64,000 nt of DNA from an uncultured Mediterranea sp. (GCA_945641355.1 CALZEQ010000007.1:25170-89169), one strand, 5' to 3'. Counted from the stretch's first letter, positions 8,873 to 19,274 are shown. Notes: generated by a model from the letters alone, not told the origin. Translations and numbers: made by a program.

Positions 8873-10489
8873 ATGAAGAAGAAAAAGTTTTTTTATCTGT
8901 TTGCTCTCCTCTGTACGGTGAGCCTGCTGACGTTCACCGCTTGTAGCGACGACGAAGACGACATCTGGAAGCAGATTCCGCAGACCGAAATCTCCGGAGA
9001 ACAGGCTGTCATGACCCTCAATGGAGCTGAGATTACCGAAGGGGCCGTGCAGATGAAGGTGGAGAACGAGTCGATGGGCGAACTGACCCTGCGCAACATC
9101 ATCCCCAACTACGATGAACTGAAGGTGGCCGTCGAGCTGCAGAAGCAGGCCGACGAGTCGTTCTTGTTTGCCGGTACGGCCAGTGTGGTAGGCAACTATG
9201 TGATGACAAGAGAGGATATGTCCCTTCCCCCCTCACTGACCGTGGAGGTGAGCGGTACCATCTATCTGGACGGCAAGGTGACGGTCAACGTCAAGGCCGA
9301 TGGCGCGATACTTCATCTGGGTACCTATGCAGGCAGCACGCTGTCACTGAACTACAGCGGTTCGCTACTCATCGGCAAGACGGTAGTCTACAGCTTGCAG
9401 GAGGGCGTACCTGTGCTGACGCTGGTAGGCATCGTGCCGGGTGAACTGACGGTACCCCTCATCGGTGTGTACACCGAAAACGGATCCTTCCAGGGTGAGA
9501 CTGCTCTCAATGGCACAGCCGTAAAGGCAGAGGGAACTTTCCAGAACGGTGTATTGGTGCTGAATGTCAGCGTGAAGCTGTCAGAGGCTGCACAGGGCGG
9601 TCTGGCAGGCGAATGGCCGCTGGCTAAGACTATTGCTACTCCGTTGGACGAATGGGGATTCGAAATAGCTTATAACGACTACGCTCCGGTACGCATCATC
9701 TGGACACCAATTGATGAAACTGAGAAAAACGGACAGAACATATCCGCGCTTGGTACCTTGTTTGTTTCGCACCTGCTGGCCGAGGTCATCAACAGCATCA
9801 CGCTGACCGATGACGGTAACCTGACAGCCAGCTACTATCCCGAAATGATTACCGGTCAGGATGCCGAAGGCAACCCCCTGGATATGCAGACTTGGATGAT
9901 GAGCAAACTCGGAGCTTTGGAAACGGCTCCCGTTGAGCGCAAGTGGCTCACCTCACCCAAAAACCTGATGCACTGGTATGCCAAGGACGGACTGGTGTAC
10001 CTGATACCCAACCTGCCGCAAATCCTGATGCAGGCTGCTGCCGACAAGGGCGAATCCCTCGATATCGAAGCCATCATGGTCATCCTGCAGCAGGTGAACG
10101 AGATGGACGATGCTACGCTGGGTGCCACGCTGGCAGCTTTGGGACAGCAGATGGGTATCGATCCCGCTATCCTGCAAGCACTGGATGTGAAGCTGATTCG
10201 CGAGGTGCTGGGCTGGATGACTACCGGAGTGCCCTTGAAATACACCGTGACGGCCGAGGGTGCCATGCGTCTCTATGCCGACAAGGATATGGTCAGCCCC
10301 TTCATGCCAATTCTGCTCGCCTTCCTGCCGCAGTTGCAGGCTGCATTTGACGAGGCAGTCGCTGCCGACGAAACGGGTATGTTGCAGTTTGTTATGGCTA
10401 TGTTGGGTCTGGAGAAGTTTACCGACCTCAACGATGTGTGGTACAAGAATACCGACCAGTTTGCCGTAGGTCTGGGCTTCCAGCGATAA
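8873..10489 (+). CDS. DUF4925-like lipoprotein, function unknown
   Basis: A signal peptide with a lipobox (LTFTAC, Cys about 24) followed by an acidic SDDEDD stretch predicts a lipoprotein, probably exported to the outer surface because acidic residues follow the cysteine. The 538-residue mature part has a beta-rich N-terminal half with repeating TLNG / LDGKVTV strands and a helical C-terminal half. The layout matches Bacteroidota proteins annotated as DUF4925; this family name is from memory and moderately sure. The 292-bp upstream spacer holds a possible leader hairpin (GAGCCC/GGGCTTC) and a near-miss -7 box. A terminator follows, so the gene is likely monocistronic. Confidence 0.75.
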   Translation: MKKKKFFYLFALLCTVSLLTFTACSDDEDDIWKQIPQTEISGEQAVMTLNGAEITEGAVQMKVENESMGELTLRNIIPNYDELKVAVELQKQADESFLFAGTASVVGNYVMTREDMSLPPSLTVEVSGTIYLDGKVTVNVKADGAILHLGTYAGSTLSLNYSGSLLIGKTVVYSLQEGVPVLTLVGIVPGELTVPLIGVYTENGSFQGETALNGTAVKAEGTFQNGVLVLNVSVKLSEAAQGGLAGEWPLAKTIATPLDEWGFEIAYNDYAPVRIIWTPIDETEKNGQNISALGTLFVSHLLAEVINSITLTDDGNLTASYYPEMITGQDAEGNPLDMQTWMMSKLGALETAPVERKWLTSPKNLMHWYAKDGLVYLIPNLPQILMQAAADKGESLDIEAIMVILQQVNEMDDATLGATLAALGQQMGIDPAILQALDVKLIREVLGWMTTGVPLKYTVTAEGAMRLYADKDMVSPFMPILLAFLPQLQAAFDEAVAADETGMLQFVMAMLGLEKFTDLNDVWYKNTDQFAVGLGFQR

Positions 10490-10512
10490 ACCGAATCAGA
10501 AGAAATGGATGC

Positions 10513-10560
10513 GGAGGATGTGCAAACGTCAGAATGGACGGAGCGCATCCTCCTTTTTTA
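10513..10560 (+). terminator. Rho-independent terminator
   Basis: GGAGGATG at 10513-10520 pairs with CATCCTCC at 10546-10553, followed immediately by six T residues. Confidence 0.85.
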
Positions 10561-10573
10561 TGCCGTTTTGCTT

Positions 10574-10602
10574 GGATAAACGGGAATTTATCCCTACTTT
10601 TG
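10574..10602 (+). promoter_or_regulatory. Promoter -7 box with overlapping inverted repeat (possible operator)
   Basis: TACTTTTG at 10595-10602 is a full -7 match 20 nt before the ATG. Directly upstream, GGATAAA (10574-10580) and TTTATCC (10587-10593) form a 7-bp inverted repeat with a 6-nt centre, sitting where a repressor would block the promoter. Confidence 0.55.
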
Positions 10603-10621
10603 TGTCAAAATGTAAAATCCT

Positions 10622-11908
10622 ATGATGACAGATACCGAAAGACAACAGATTATCGCTTTGGTGAAGTCCGAAGTTATACCGGCCATCGGGTGTACCGAGC
10701 CGATTGCCGTTGCCTTGTGCGTTGCCAAGGCTACCGAGATGCTGGGTTGCCGGCCGGAGAAGGTTACCCTTCAGCTGAGTGCCAACATTCTGAAGAATGC
10801 CATGGGGGTAGGCATTCCCGGCACAGGCATGATTGGGCTGCCCATTGCCGTGGCGTTGGGTGCCTTGATAGGCAAGTCCGCCTATCAGCTGGAGGTGCTG
10901 AAGGATAGCACGCCCGAGGCTGTAGAGGCCGGCAGACGCTTCATCGACGAAAAGCGCATCCACATAGCCCTGAAGGATGGTATCTCCGAGAAACTCTATA
11001 TCGAGGTGTGCTGCGAGGCAGGTGCAGACAAGGCTACGGCCATCATTGCCGGCGGACACACCTCTTTTGTCTACGAAGAGCGAAACGGCGAGGTGCTGCT
11101 CAATCGGCAGGCTGCCTCCGCTGAGTCGGCCGAAGCCGCACCACTCGACCTCAATCTCCGCAAGGTGTACGATTTCGCCCTGACGGCGCCACTCGACGAG
11201 ATACGCTTCATTCTGGAGACCGCCCGCCTGAACAAGGCTGCTGCCGAGCAGTCCTTCCAAGCCGACTACGGACACGGACTGGGCAAGATGCTGCGCGGAG
11301 CCTACGAGCACAAGGTGATGGGCGACAGTGTCTTTTCGCACATCCTCTCCTATACGTCGGGCGCGTGCGATGCCCGTATGGCGGGTGCCATGATACCGGT
11401 GATGAGCAACTCGGGCAGCGGCAACCAGGGCATATCGGCTACCATGCCCGTGGTGGTGTATGCCGAGGAGAACGGCAAGAGCGAGGAGGAACTGATACGT
11501 GCCTTGATGCTGAGCCACCTCACCGTCATCTATATCAAGCAGAGTCTGGGGCGTCTCTCGGCCCTGTGCGGATGTGTGGTGGCGGCTACCGGTTCCAGTT
11601 GCGGCATCACCTACCTGATGGGAGGCTCCTTCCGGCAGATATGCTACGCTGTGCAGAACATGATAGCCAACCTGACGGGCATGATTTGTGACGGAGCCAA
11701 GCCCAGTTGTGCACTGAAGGTGACCACGGGTGTCTCTACCGCTGTCCTCTCGGCCATCATGGCCATGGAGAACCGCTACGTCACTTCGGTAGAGGGTATC
11801 ATCGACGAGGATGTAGATCAGAGCATACGCAACCTCACGAAGATAGGTTCGCAAGGCATGAACGAGACCGACCGCCTGGTGCTGCAGATCATGACGCAGA
11901 AGCAGTAG
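10622..11908 (+). CDS. L-cysteine desulfidase / serine dehydratase-like family (UPF0597, CyuA-type)
   Basis: A cytoplasmic enzyme of 428 residues that matches the YhaM/CyuA family, whose members break down L-cysteine to pyruvate, ammonia and sulfide using an iron-sulfur cluster. Seen here are the family start VIPAIGCTEP, the glycine-rich VGIPGTGMIGLP, the central SNSGSGNQGI motif, and cysteines in LCGCVVAATGSSCG and ICDGAKPSC that would hold the cluster. Two ATG codons stand in tandem (10622 and 10625). It stands alone between terminators. The palindrome over its promoter suggests regulation, perhaps by cysteine, but that is inference. Confidence 0.85.
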   Translation: MMTDTERQQIIALVKSEVIPAIGCTEPIAVALCVAKATEMLGCRPEKVTLQLSANILKNAMGVGIPGTGMIGLPIAVALGALIGKSAYQLEVLKDSTPEAVEAGRRFIDEKRIHIALKDGISEKLYIEVCCEAGADKATAIIAGGHTSFVYEERNGEVLLNRQAASAESAEAAPLDLNLRKVYDFALTAPLDEIRFILETARLNKAAAEQSFQADYGHGLGKMLRGAYEHKVMGDSVFSHILSYTSGACDARMAGAMIPVMSNSGSGNQGISATMPVVVYAEENGKSEEELIRALMLSHLTVIYIKQSLGRLSALCGCVVAATGSSCGITYLMGGSFRQICYAVQNMIANLTGMICDGAKPSCALKVTTGVSTAVLSAIMAMENRYVTSVEGIIDEDVDQSIRNLTKIGSQGMNETDRLVLQIMTQKQ

Positions 11909-11921
11909 GCCTACTTATCAG

Positions 11922-11978
11922 AACAGGACAGCCAGGGCTGAAATCCGATATCCGGACCTCAGCTCTGGCTGTCCTGTT
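11922..11978. terminator. Two-way terminator between convergent genes
   Basis: A 20-bp stem, AACAGGACAGCCAGGGCTGA against TCAGCTCTGGCTGTCCTGTT, has one G-U type mismatch and is followed by TTT on the plus side and preceded by few A residues for the other strand. It separates the desulfidase gene from slyD. Confidence 0.85.
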
Positions 11979-12016
11979 TTTGTTACCTTTTGGCTCAGTA
12001 GAGTGATGGCAAGCGT

Positions 12017-12589
12017 TTATTCGCAGCAGCCGCCCTCGCAGTCACATCCGCTGCCGCAGTCGCCTCCACAGCCTCCACAATGTCCACCGCAGCCTCCGCT
12101 CATCATGCGGGCAGCCTCGGCCAGTTCCTCGTTGGTGGCCGGACGGCTCTCTACCACTTCGCCCACGAAGTTCAGGTCGCAGCCTGCCAGAGGATGATTC
12201 ATATCCATCACCACCACATCCGGCTTCACCTCCACTACGCTGCCGTTCACCCGCTGTCCTTCGCTGGTCATCAGCGGCACGATGGCTCCCTCCGTGATGC
12301 GTTCGCTGTCAAACTTGCCGTCAATCAGGAATATCTCGCGCGGAAGGTCCAGCACATGCTCTTCGTCGTACTCTCCGTAGGCATCGGCAGCCTTGATGAC
12401 AAAGTCGAAACGTGCCCCTTTCTCCAGTCCTTGCAGTTCGGCTTCAAAGGGTTCCAACGTCATTCCCAAGCCAGAGATGAACTGGAAGGGGTGTGCGGCA
12501 GTTGCCTCTTCGGCAAACTCTTTCTCTCCATCTTCGATGGTATATAGCTTATAGGCTACAGTGATGTACTTGTTGTTCGTTGTCTCCAT
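12017..12589 (-). CDS. slyD: FKBP-type peptidyl-prolyl isomerase, SlyD
   Basis: A cytoplasmic isomerase and chaperone of 190 residues. The FKBP fold starts at the N-terminus (YKLYTIEDGE, then HPFQFISGLGMTLEPFE), with an inserted-in-flap domain in the middle and the closing DMNHPLAGCDLNF motif. The last 25 residues form a metal-binding tail, GGCGGHCGGCGGDCGSGCDC, with eight cysteines and one histidine. In enterobacteria such tails bind nickel and serve hydrogenase maturation; no hydrogenase gene is in this window. A promoter is visible upstream and a two-way terminator downstream. Confidence 0.92.
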   Translation of the reverse strand: METTNNKYITVAYKLYTIEDGEKEFAEEATAAHPFQFISGLGMTLEPFEAELQGLEKGARFDFVIKAADAYGEYDEEHVLDLPREIFLIDGKFDSERITEGAIVPLMTSEGQRVNGSVVEVKPDVVVMDMNHPLAGCDLNFVGEVVESRPATNEELAEAARMMSGGCGGHCGGCGGDCGSGCDCEGGCCE

Positions 12590-12630
12590 TCACAATTGTT
12601 TTATTGATTACTCATGAGATATTGTCGCTG

Positions 12631-12662
12631 CAAATGTACGCCAAAGATGTGGATTATGCAAA
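12631..12662 (-). promoter_or_regulatory. Promoter of slyD
   Basis: On the minus strand TTTG (12662-12659) and TACATTTG (12638-12631) are 20 nt apart, 42 nt before the slyD ATG. Confidence 0.6.
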
Positions 12663-12666
12663 TTCT

Positions 12667-12777
12667 CTATCCGGCAGTGAGGTTGTCTGCAAACTCATCC
12701 ACACTTTTGCCCCGTGATACCACATCCAGATATTTCCCTGTGTTGGCACGAAATTCTCTGCTGCTAATTCCTATCAT
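12667..12777 (-). pseudogene. Truncated Phd/YefM-like antitoxin remnant
   Basis: A 36-codon frame too short for the ORF track starts ATG at 12777 and ends TAG at 12667. It reads MIGISSREFRANTGKYLDVV, which resembles the N-terminal DNA-binding half of Phd/YefM antitoxins, including the SREFR motif also found in the intact antitoxin on the other strand 300 bp away. A normal antitoxin is 75-90 residues; the remainder and any toxin partner are missing. A palindromic repeat sits just upstream. Most likely this is the left-over of an older toxin-antitoxin locus. Confidence 0.6.
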
Positions 12778-12805
12778 AACATTATTCCTTTTTAGAATAC
12801 ACCAC

Positions 12806-12876
12806 AAAAGATAGTGCAAATCGAGTGCAGAATCACCAAGCTTGCTTGGGTGTTATGCCGAGATGCAGCTTATCTT
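12806..12876 (-). repeat. Dispersed palindromic repeat, copy A
   Basis: Outer AAGATAG and CTTATCTT ends and the core ATAGTGCAAATcGAG match copies at 43319 and 53261. The inner stem CACCAAGC/GCTTGGGTG has a different sequence from the other copies but keeps the pairing. The surrounding spacer 12590-13012 otherwise shows only a short TATCTT/AAGATA hairpin and no gene. Confidence 0.65.
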
Positions 12877-13012
12877 ATCTTATCAAAAGATAGTCTTTTT
12901 CGGGTTGCTATTGCTTGCTGGATACCGAAAGACATTTTTGTGAACGGTACTAACCACCCATGAGAGGGAAAAAGTGGATAACCGCACTTGAAAGAATGAT
13001 TTTTCGATAAAG

Positions 13013-13064
13013 TTTGGCGGTTTTGAGAAAGGTATTATATTTGTGTACTGATTTTGGTACACAA
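13013..13064 (+). promoter_or_regulatory. Toxin-antitoxin promoter and operator
   Basis: TTTG at 13013-13016 and TATATTTG at 13036-13043 are exactly 19 nt apart. Overlapping the -7 box and start point, TTGTGTAC (13041-13048) and GTACACAA (13057-13064) form a perfect 8-bp inverted repeat with an 8-nt centre, as expected for antitoxin autorepression. Confidence 0.75.
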
Positions 13065-13080
13065 TATAAACGTAAAAGTG

Positions 13081-13341
13081 ATGGCAGTCATTCAGATTAC
13101 GTCAAGAGAATTTCGGGAGAAGCAGGCATCTATGTTTGCACTCGCCGACAATGGAGAACAGTTGGTAATCAGGCGCAAGGGAAAGGTCTCCTATATGCTG
13201 ACCCATGTTTACGAAGAGGATGTTGTCCTTTCTCCGGAGCTTGAAGAGAGACTCGAAGAGAGTCGCAGGCAATACAGGGAGGGCAATGTCACGACTTGCA
13301 CTACAAAGGAGGAACTTAACAGATTCTTGGAAGCACTATGA
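13081..13341 (+). CDS. Type II antitoxin, Phd/YefM family
   Basis: An 86-residue antitoxin. I use the ATG at 13081 instead of the ORF-track start at 13054, because the earlier ATG lies inside the operator palindrome. The N-terminus AVIQITSREFREKQASMFAL is the Phd/YefM DNA-binding fold, followed by an RRKGKVSYMLTHV strand. The C-terminal helix, rich in E and R, should wrap around the toxin. Its stop overlaps the toxin start by 4 nt. It should bind the palindrome at 13041-13064 and repress the pair. Confidence 0.88.
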   Translation: MAVIQITSREFREKQASMFALADNGEQLVIRRKGKVSYMLTHVYEEDVVLSPELEERLEESRRQYREGNVTTCTTKEELNRFLEAL

Positions 13342-13598
13342 GCCTGTATAAGATTGAATTTACCCCAATAGCGATAAAAAGTGTTTCGAAATACAAGAAA
13401 TCCAATCCAGTGCAGTATAAGAAACTCGTCAAGCTGCTTAATGAGTTGATGGAGCATCCGGGGACAGGGACGGGACACCCCGAACCACTTAAATCAGGCG
13501 ATTTGATAACCTATTCCAGAAGAATATCAAAAAATGACCGCTTAATTTATGACATATATGAAGAACCCGTTGGCGGAATTAAGTACGCACTAACTTAA
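13338..13598 (+). CDS. YoeB/Txe-type toxin, C-terminus replaced by a palindromic insert
   Basis: A ribosome-dependent mRNA interferase by family. The core HPGTGTGHPEPLKSGD followed by YSRRISKNDRLIYDIYEE is typical of YoeB/Txe. The frame then runs into a palindrome at 13566 and ends after PVGGIKYALT, so the usual last strand and the GHY motif that carries catalytic residues are lacking. After the palindrome, in the +1 frame, the DNA encodes YEEKVTVLVLT, which is what the family would show next. The gene was therefore split by a 55-bp insertion including a target duplication. The toxin is probably inactive; the antitoxin remains whole. Confidence 0.8.
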   Translation: MSLYKIEFTPIAIKSVSKYKKSNPVQYKKLVKLLNELMEHPGTGTGHPEPLKSGDLITYSRRISKNDRLIYDIYEEPVGGIKYALT

Positions 13599-13611
13599 TT
13601 CCGCCAATGGG
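13566..13611. mobile_element. 46-bp palindromic element inserted in toxin gene
   Basis: TTGGCGGAATTAAGT (13570-13584) and ACTTAATTCCGCCAA (13593-13607) are perfect complements around an 8-nt loop, extended by CCC and GGG at the ends. The insert is flanked by TATGAAGAA (13557-13565) and TATGAAGAG (13612-13620), a likely 8-9 bp target duplication. It encodes nothing and resembles a MITE or REP-type element moved in trans. Confidence 0.65.
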
Positions 13612-13673
13612 TATGAAGAGAAAGTTACCGTGTTGGTCTTGACTGTAGGGGGGCGAAATGAGGTTCGTCACGA

Positions 13674-13715
13674 CTCTTCCTCGGGAGGAAAACAGAATTT
13701 CCTCCCGAAGAAGAG
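13674..13715. terminator. Two-way hairpin between toxin locus and GH43 gene
   Basis: CGGGAGGAAA (13682-13691) pairs with TTTCCTCCCG (13698-13707), and the outer CTCTTC pairs with GAAGAG. It lies between convergent genes; no clear T tract. Confidence 0.6.
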
Positions 13716-13726
13716 GAATGAAGGGT

Positions 13727-15190
13727 TTATTGGTTGCGGAAATTCCACTTCGAGTTGTCAGAGTGGAAGTCGTACTCGGCCAGGGTAGGGGTGCTGTCGC
13801 CGATGGAGTAGAGCACGTACTTGGTGTTGATGCCTTCGCGGCCGGGGATGGCCTTGGGCAGCAGGCGGAATGTGCCGTCGGTGAGCTGCTCGATGCGCCA
13901 CAGCTGTTCGGGTGCTCCGCTGAAGGTGGGCACGGTGGTCACCTCCAGCTGCTCGGTAGCGGCCAGTGCGCGTTCGGTTCCTTCTATCACAATCTTGTAG
14001 TAGGGGCCTCCTAAGTAGCCGCCGGCTTCGGGTACAGCTGTGATGGTCCAGCGTTGATGCGGACGGAACATGTAGTCGCCGATGCGTACGTCAATGCCCT
14101 CCTTCGGCCAGGTGTCGATGACGTCGGACAGCTTCTGGTTCTCTACAGGTACAATGGGATCCTCCGGCTTGATGCGCCACCAGGCCTGACGGTCCTGCGG
14201 GATGCGCACAAAGTCAACAGCTAACTCCAGGGCATAACCTCGCCGCTCTGACTCTATCTCGTAGGTACCCTCCTTGAACCGCTCTCCGGCTACGGGCCAG
14301 TCGTTCTTCCACAGCAACGGGCGGATGGCCAGCACGCTGCGTCCTCCCATGTCGAAATCGGCTTCCCAGTGGAACGACATCACTTCTACGCCTTCGTCGA
14401 TGACGGTGCGGCCGAAGTGTCCGGCACCAGCCTTGCGGTCGCCGGCTGCCACTACCATCTTGCCGCCGCCTTCCAGCATGTCGCGTCCTACATTATCTAT
14501 ATAGGGACCTGTCACCTGGCGCGAACGTCCTACCACGATGTTGTACGTCGAGTTCACCCCGTCGCAGCAGGTGCCGTGTGTGCCCAGCAGGTAGTACCAG
14601 CCGTTGCGGTAGAGCAGGTCGGTGGCTTCGCAGTCGATGGCGATGTCCTTCTCTTTGTTTCCCTCTACCCGCTTGCCTGTCTTCGGGTCAATCTCTATCA
14701 GACGAATGAATCCGAAGTAGGTGCCGTAGGACACCCAAAGGCGGCCGGTGGTAGGATCCAACAGCAGGCCGGGGTCGATGGCATCGTTGTCCTCCAGTCC
14801 GTCGGAAGCACATACCTCGATAGGTTCGGTAAATTGGAAGTCAGGCGATTGCGGATCCAGCGTCTTGTTCCACATGGTCAGGATGCGTCCGTTGTGTCCG
14901 CCTCCCAGTCCGCCTCCAGTAGCACCATATATGATAAGGTAGCGGTCGCCAATCTTCAGGGCATCAGGGGCGGCACCTCCGCCGGGACGTACGGCTCCAC
15001 CTTTCCAGCTCCATCCGTCTTCCGATATCAGTCCGCCTCCGCCGGTGCCGAAGGTGTAGTATTTGCCGTCACATTCGGCAATGGTCGATGGGTCGTGAAT
15101 ATAGGGCTGTCCTACCTGTGCCCGTGTGTGGGATGCCAGCATCAGTGCGGCCAAGGCCGATGCGCTTGCAATGATATGTTGTAGTTTCAT
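13727..15190 (-). CDS. Secreted GH43-family glycoside hydrolase
   Basis: A signal peptide (about 1-24) precedes a five-bladed GH43 propeller. The catalytic base is in YIHDPSTI (Asp 33), the modulating aspartate in DAIDPGLLLD (Asp about 139), and the acid glutamate in DCEATDLLYRNG (Glu about 188). Family members act on arabinan, arabinoxylan or xylo-oligosaccharides. A C-terminal region of about 150 residues follows, with WRI(K/E) and LWRIEQL repeats that look like a ricin-type or lipocalin-like ancillary domain. It is the last gene of a three-gene operon with a CE1 esterase, which suggests substituted arabinoxylan or pectin side chains as the target. The exact subfamily is not resolved. Confidence 0.85.
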   Translation of the reverse strand: MKLQHIIASASALAALMLASHTRAQVGQPYIHDPSTIAECDGKYYTFGTGGGGLISEDGWSWKGGAVRPGGGAAPDALKIGDRYLIIYGATGGGLGGGHNGRILTMWNKTLDPQSPDFQFTEPIEVCASDGLEDNDAIDPGLLLDPTTGRLWVSYGTYFGFIRLIEIDPKTGKRVEGNKEKDIAIDCEATDLLYRNGWYYLLGTHGTCCDGVNSTYNIVVGRSRQVTGPYIDNVGRDMLEGGGKMVVAAGDRKAGAGHFGRTVIDEGVEVMSFHWEADFDMGGRSVLAIRPLLWKNDWPVAGERFKEGTYEIESERRGYALELAVDFVRIPQDRQAWWRIKPEDPIVPVENQKLSDVIDTWPKEGIDVRIGDYMFRPHQRWTITAVPEAGGYLGGPYYKIVIEGTERALAATEQLEVTTVPTFSGAPEQLWRIEQLTDGTFRLLPKAIPGREGINTKYVLYSIGDSTPTLAEYDFHSDNSKWNFRNQ

Positions 15191-15204
15191 GATTTTCAGA
15201 ATGT

Positions 15205-15876
15205 TTATTGGATGGATAAATTGGTTACAGCGTTCCCCTTCTCGTCGATGAAGCGGACGCAGAAGTCGCTCATGCCGGGTCCGTTGATGACGGCTCCCCG
15301 CAACACGTTACGCCCCTGTTTCAGGGTGAGGCGTGCCGATGTGCAGTCGTCCTTCACCATGCGGCGGTCGCCCGACAGCAAGACGGCCTCTTCGCCATTG
15401 AGCCACCACATGGATGCCGAGTTGGAGCCTACGGCCAAGCGTACGGTCTGTTCCTGTGGCGAGTCAATCACCGTCACCGCCCAGAACAGTACACCATACA
15501 TCTGCTTGTTCAATCCGGTAGCCAGTCGGAACAGCTTGACATTGAATAGCTTGCTGTCCATGGCGTGCCAGGTCAGCTTCTGCTTGCCCACCTTCACCTT
15601 CTGTCCGTCTTTGGGCAGCAGGGTGAACTGTTCCTTGAAGTATTCGGTATAGAAGGCTTCGCGCAGGTAGCTGTCGGTGAATACCGTGTTGCTTCGGTTG
15701 GGCTTGTCAATCGGTTCCAGCAGCATCCAGCGGCGGATGAATCCGTCGTTGTCCGGCGTGGCCGCATCGGCGGTTGCCGGGCTGAAGTATTGGTCCAGGG
15801 TAGGGCCTCCCGTCTGTGCCCTGCCGGTGAGGCAAAGCAGTGTCAACAATAGGAAAGTCAGTCGATAAGTTCTCAT
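15205..15876 (-). CDS. Secreted protein of unknown function in esterase-GH43 operon
   Basis: A 223-residue protein with a signal peptide (about 1-20, cleaving after GRAQ). The mature part begins with a short linker and then FIRRWMLLEPIDKPNRSN, followed by strands such as VRLAVGSNSASMWWLNGEE and LTLKQGRNVLRGAVIN. That pattern of a tryptophan-rich strand followed by a lysine-x-x-N-x-(I/L)-x turn resembles beta-sandwich ancillary domains attached to glycosidases and esterases. No catalytic triad is evident. It sits 36 nt after the CE1 gene and 14 nt before GH43. I cannot name a function; carbohydrate binding is a guess. Confidence 0.7.
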   Translation of the reverse strand: MRTYRLTFLLLTLLCLTGRAQTGGPTLDQYFSPATADAATPDNDGFIRRWMLLEPIDKPNRSNTVFTDSYLREAFYTEYFKEQFTLLPKDGQKVKVGKQKLTWHAMDSKLFNVKLFRLATGLNKQMYGVLFWAVTVIDSPQEQTVRLAVGSNSASMWWLNGEEAVLLSGDRRMVKDDCTSARLTLKQGRNVLRGAVINGPGMSDFCVRFIDEKGNAVTNLSIQ

Positions 15877-15912
15877 ACATTATTACGAATTAAAAAGGTG
15901 GATACATGGGGG

Positions 15913-18443
<2,531 letters not shown>

Positions 18444-18464
18444 GCGGACATTCTAAACTTATAT

Positions 18465-19139
18465 CTATATGTACAGTAGGGCTGCGTCGGGGATGATGAT
18501 TTCACCTCGGCGCAGTTCTATTTTGCCTTGCAACTGCATGTTGTTTAGTGTCTTGGAGATGCCGGTGCGGGTGTCGTTGACAATCTGTGCCAAATCTTCC
18601 ATCCGAATCTTTATCTCCTTGCGGCCGGCGGACGGACGCTCCAGATGCAGGCGGATGAAACGCAGAATACGTTCTTCCGACGAAATGCTGTGGTAGTTGT
18701 GGTTCCATACCCGCCTGTTCAGCACTTGGGCGCGGTTGCTCAGGATATTGAGATAGTTGAGGCAGAATATGTCGTACTTGAAGAGTTCGTTCATGGCAAA
18801 CGACTTGTCGATGGTGACCGTATGGGCTTCTCCGCAGCTGTGATAGGTGGCTACGTAATGGGTATCCATGCCGAAAAGCGATTGGGGCTCAATCAGATAG
18901 GGTGCCTGAAAGTATTCCGTTACGTTGTACAGACCGTCAGAAGAGACTGTGGTAGCCGTTACCTCTCCTTTCAGCAGAAACAGCAACTGACGGCACGGCG
19001 TGAGGGATTGTGCCAGAAGCGTATGGTCCTTGTGCTTGGCAAAGTGAAATTTGACTTTCCCTAAGATGTGTGTTAAGTCTTCTTGGCCCAGTCCTTGGAA
19101 AAGTGGCAGTTGCAGTAAGGTATCGAACATGGTATCCAT
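18465..19139 (-). CDS. Crp/Fnr-family transcription regulator
   Basis: A 224-residue regulator with an N-terminal cyclic-nucleotide-binding-like beta barrel (FLLKGEVTATTVSSDG, then PYLIEPQSLFG) and a C-terminal winged helix (EERILRFIRLHLE, then the HTH MEDLAQIVNDTRTGISKTLNNMQ). The FNR iron-sulfur cysteines are absent, and the cAMP-binding arginine-serine motif is not evident, so the ligand is unknown. Many Bacteroidota members of this type act on stress or metabolism. No obvious target beyond its own promoter region can be named. Confidence 0.85.
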   Translation of the reverse strand: MDTMFDTLLQLPLFQGLGQEDLTHILGKVKFHFAKHKDHTLLAQSLTPCRQLLFLLKGEVTATTVSSDGLYNVTEYFQAPYLIEPQSLFGMDTHYVATYHSCGEAHTVTIDKSFAMNELFKYDIFCLNYLNILSNRAQVLNRRVWNHNYHSISSEERILRFIRLHLERPSAGRKEIKIRMEDLAQIVNDTRTGISKTLNNMQLQGKIELRRGEIIIPDAALLYI

Positions 19140-19164
19140 AGAGTTTTTGCTTTTATTGATACAA

Positions 19165-19172
19165 CAAATGTA
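19165..19172 (-). promoter_or_regulatory. -7 box for the Crp/Fnr gene
   Basis: TACATTTG on the minus strand, 25 nt before the ATG. No clear -33 element. Confidence 0.4.
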
Positions 19173-19274
19173 CAGATAATTAAGAGCGGGGTGATATCGC
19201 GGGTTCGCTCTTTTTTGTTTTTTTATTAGTTACTAACGAATGTTGTCTATGCACCGATGCACCCGTTTCACATT

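Noticed and set aside
10529-11854. 441-residue open frame on the minus strand
   Set aside because: Antisense to the desulfidase gene and crossing its promoter.
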